Below the pieces are notes generated by a model. That model worked only from the letters and a program-made list of their open reading frames with translations. It had not been told where the DNA came from and ran no database searches. Positions 6,000-8,194 of a stretch of DNA of 8,194 nt are shown one piece after another (positions within the stretch are counted from its first letter, which is position 1; every line of letters starts with the position of its first letter). Source of the stretch: Candidatus Cloacimonadota bacterium (GTDB lineage: Bacteria > Cloacimonadota > Cloacimonadia > Cloacimonadales > TCS61); NCBI GenBank assembly GCA_029932755.1, contig JAOZPK010000102.1, forward strand, positions 1 to 8,194, written 5' to 3'. A program made the translations under genes and the position numbers.

Positions 6000-8189
6000 T
6001 TATTTGATCAACAACATCTTTTTAGAAACTTCAGAAGAAACTGTCTTCATTTTCACAAAGTACATTCCGCTGGATGTTGAATTGCCATTGTTGTCTTTTC
6101 CATTCCAAACAAAGTTTGTAGTTTGTACAATTTCATTATTAACAAGTGTTTTAACAAGCTGACCTTTTACATTAAATATCTCAACTGATACAGCCTGCTG
6201 AATATCATTCTCATTTATTGAAAGAGCAATATTCGCTGTTGGATTGAATGGATTCGGGTAAACAGAGATAGAGTTAACGGCAACTACATTAATTGTGTTG
6301 TCATCAGAATCTGTTGGTTCCAATTCGTAAGGAGTTGGACCTCCATAAGCGCCCATATCGTTTCTTGATCCATCAAGATCGTTGTACATTGCATCAGGAT
6401 TACCGGCATTTATACAAGGTGAACCAGCCTGAAGCCACCAAGATGCAGAAAGTCCATTATAGTCTGCTCCATCTCCGGTTGTTGGTGCTACGAAGAGTGG
6501 ATCTTCATCAATATTACCCTCACCTGCAAATCCACCTGTCACACAACTATATGTAATTTCAGGAGTACTAAGATAATAGATCACACCATTATCTATGATG
6601 ATCGAGTTGGTAATAACAGGAACTGAATTCAACAGGAACATCAGATATGAGGTTGAATTAGTTGATTCATTATTGGCAATGGTATTATTAGTTATTATCG
6701 CATTAGAATTATTCGATAAGTTGAATGCGCCCCATTGTCCTGTATTATTTACGATCACATTATTTGTGATCTCTATAGAAGATGCATTACAGATTATACC
6801 ACCCGTATTGGTTGAAGTTGTATTATTGGCAATAATACTTTGTGATATCAAAACATTGTCAGACCCGATAATCTCTATTGCAGAGCTGTTATTATCAAAT
6901 ATCTTACAGCCGATAATATCTGCTTTCGAGTCACCCTCAATCTTGATTGCAGAAACAGCAGTATTGGAGATTTCACAGTTAGAAAGAAGATTGTCTTCTT
7001 GAGTATTAAAGAATCTTATACCATTCCAAGAAGTATCTGAAGTGAAAATAATTGGTTCACTTCTTGCCGAAGAAGCATCGGCCAATAGAAGCCCATTTAT
7101 TGTAAATTGAACATCACTATCAAACTGTAATACAACATCTTCATTGATAACTAATTCTTCACCTTCTGCAATTTCAATATCGCCGGATATTATATAAGGG
7201 CTATAGTTAGTTACCCAATTACCAGAAAGAGCACCAGAGACATTTGAACCATCTGTTACGGTTATATAATCTTCAACAGTAATTTCAGCGAATTCTCCAT
7301 CAACCTCAATTTTAAGAGTAACATCAAATATTCCCGGCTCTGTATAGAAATGGAAAGGATTTTCTTCTGTGCTGTCAAAAATTCCATCACCATCAAAATC
7401 CCATTCCCAACTTTCGATTCCCGTTTGTGGAAACGATGTACTTGTAAATTGAACACCAAGATGAGCAGGACCTTCTGTTATGTTAGTACTAAACATAGGA
7501 AGTATCCCGGTAAACATAGTTGAAATACCTTGTAGGACTACATGATTAGTTCCAAGTGTTTGAACTAATACAATTCCTTTCAAATTTATTAAATCCCAGC
7601 TCGGATCCATTGGGAAAGAAAATTCATAACTACCTGTTTGACCAACAGAAGTTAAATCAAAAACTGTAGATTGATCATAGGCAACAGCAGTACTGAACCA
7701 AACTCCATTAAAATTGTAGGTTAGTATATAAATAACCTTATTATTCGTTGTTGTAATATTGTTTGTTACTTCAATATCCGCAGTAAGTACTAGCTCATTC
7801 TGTCCTGAGACCATCATAGAAAGCTCCATAGATAGTGGACTATCATTATTTACAATTGAGTTATATTGCGGTTGATAATTCATGGGGTTGTTGGGGTAAC
7901 CTCCAACAATAGGTATTGTTCCTCCAAATTGGGCATGAGGGACACCGCCAACATTGTACAAACTGCCCCGTGTACTATAACCAGGACTTGGGTTTGGACC
8001 TCCGTTTTCCCACAATATAGGAATTAAGTGATCATTACTATTATTCAAATTAAGCAACCCTTCCAGGGCTGATGGACAATACTGTCAGCCACTATAAGAG
8101 GCAAAGACTTCTCCAACTACCTCAATTTGGGTAGCATACACGAACAAAACGGACATTAGCATAACTATTAATAATAAAATCTTTTTCAT
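6000..8189 (-). CDS. Putative secreted selenoprotein: thioredoxin-like UxxC domain, PKD, beta-helix and T9SS-type sorting domain (in-frame TGA at codon 35)
   Basis: Read through one TGA, this is a 729-residue protein starting at ATG 8187-8189. Residues 1-19 are a signal peptide (MKKILLLIVM..., VYA|TQ). Residues about 22-115 form a thioredoxin-like domain: strand VVGEVF, then SG-U35-Q-Y-C38-P, and a cis-Pro loop at 81-84 (GGVP). Residues about 115-230 look like a beta-sandwich. A PKD domain spans about 232-313 (WEWDFDGDG, then PGIFDVTL). A right-handed parallel beta-helix runs about 318-565, with many NN/IANN turns. Next comes a choice-of-anchor-Q-like end (AGSPCINAG, DMGAYGG; about 559-617), then the sorting domain (about 640-729; YPNPFNP, tail KMLLIK). 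A start at TTG 8055-8057 would delete the signal peptide and half of the redox motif. That makes little sense for a protein with a surface-sorting domain. Only 5 nt upstream of the ATG are visible, so no ribosome site can be judged. The redox role and surface location are inferred. The alternative is a pseudogene or sequencing error. Confidence 0.8.
8055..8071 (-). promoter_or_regulatory. Candidate bacterial SECIS hairpin
   Basis: Within the coding sequence, beginning 13 nt after the TGA, the mRNA can form the stem CAGCCC/GGGUUG (6 bp, one G-U) with loop UGGAA. Pairing the loop-closing U and A gives 7 bp and a GGA triloop. The apical loop starts 19 nt after the UGA and has G within its first two positions. 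This meets the usual bacterial SECIS description (loop about 16-37 nt after UGA, guanine at loop position 1 or 2). Its 17-nt length resembles the minimal E. coli fdhF element as I recall it. SelB would bind here. Confidence 0.65.
8085..8087 (-). other. In-frame TGA, predicted selenocysteine codon (Sec35)
   Basis: Minus-strand TGA follows the codon for G34 and precedes Q36-Y37-C38-P39. It occupies the first Cys of a CxxC thioredoxin-like active site. The visible stop codons of the four complete genes here are TAA or TAG, and their frames contain no other in-frame TGA, so general reassignment of TGA to a sense codon is not indicated. Confidence 0.7.
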
Positions 8190-8194
8190 TTTAC

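Noticed and set aside
6293..7002. Plus-strand ORFs opposite the beta-helix gene
   Set aside because: Antisense shadows of a repetitive Asn/Ile/Thr-rich coding region; no family features.
6000..8057. Shorter version of the last gene starting at TTG 8055-8057
   Set aside because: It would lack a signal peptide despite carrying a surface-sorting domain, and would cut the thioredoxin-like domain after its active site; the upstream in-frame extension explains both.
8085..8087. General reassignment of TGA (to Trp or Gly) as an explanation for the in-frame TGA
   Set aside because: The four other genes in the window contain no in-frame TGA and use TGG for Trp and normal Gly codons; a Trp or Gly would also break the expected CxxC motif.

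Overview
The window is AT-rich bacterial DNA. Its genes encode exported proteins with lipobox or Sec signal peptides, and two of them end in a C-terminal sorting domain with the YPNPFNP motif and a Lys-ending tail (KMILLK, KMLLIK). That ending is typical of type IX secretion (T9SS)-type cargo in the Fibrobacteres-Chlorobi-Bacteroidetes (FCB) superphylum and its uncultured relatives. Together with the low G+C and the DGDGxPNPGE-type linker, I lean towards Cloacimonadota or a close candidate phylum; this is inference.

Layout from left to right. (1) Positions 1-890, minus strand: a probable two-gene operon of a ferritin-like/rubrerythrin-type diiron protein followed by a lipoprotein that runs off the left edge. 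(2) Positions about 891-1480: a gene-poor gap with a perfect 10-bp hairpin and one doubtful tiny ORF. (3) Positions 1481-4835, minus strand: an 1098-residue secreted subtilisin-family protease with a probable beta-propeller and a sorting domain, closed by a strong terminator. (4) Positions 4836-5108: a divergent promoter region. (5) Positions 5109-5951, plus strand: a stand-alone SAM-dependent methyltransferase related to RlmI/COG1092, with no visible Shine-Dalgarno. (6) Positions 5949-5976: a bidirectional terminator between convergent genes. (7) Positions 6000-8189, minus strand: a 729-residue secreted multidomain protein.

The main discovery is in the last gene. Conventional translation gives an ORF starting at 8057 with no signal peptide. 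The same frame continues upstream through a single in-frame TGA (8085-8087) to an ATG at 8187-8189 that begins a good signal peptide. The TGA sits exactly where a thioredoxin-fold protein should have the first Cys of its CxxC motif (SG-U-Q-Y-C-P), and a matching cis-Pro loop (GGVP) follows. Thirteen nucleotides after the TGA is a 17-nt hairpin, CAGCCC-UGGAA-GGGUUG. Its spacing and its loop guanine fit the bacterial SECIS rule. The simplest reading is a previously unannotated selenoprotein: an exported UxxC thioredoxin-like domain fused to PKD, beta-helix and surface-sorting domains. A Cys-to-stop mutation or a sequencing error remains possible.

The subtilase and the putative selenoprotein probably leave the cell by the same route (Sec, then a T9SS-like exporter). 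The methyltransferase is cytoplasmic and functionally unrelated. The ferritin-like protein may belong to oxidative-stress defence.
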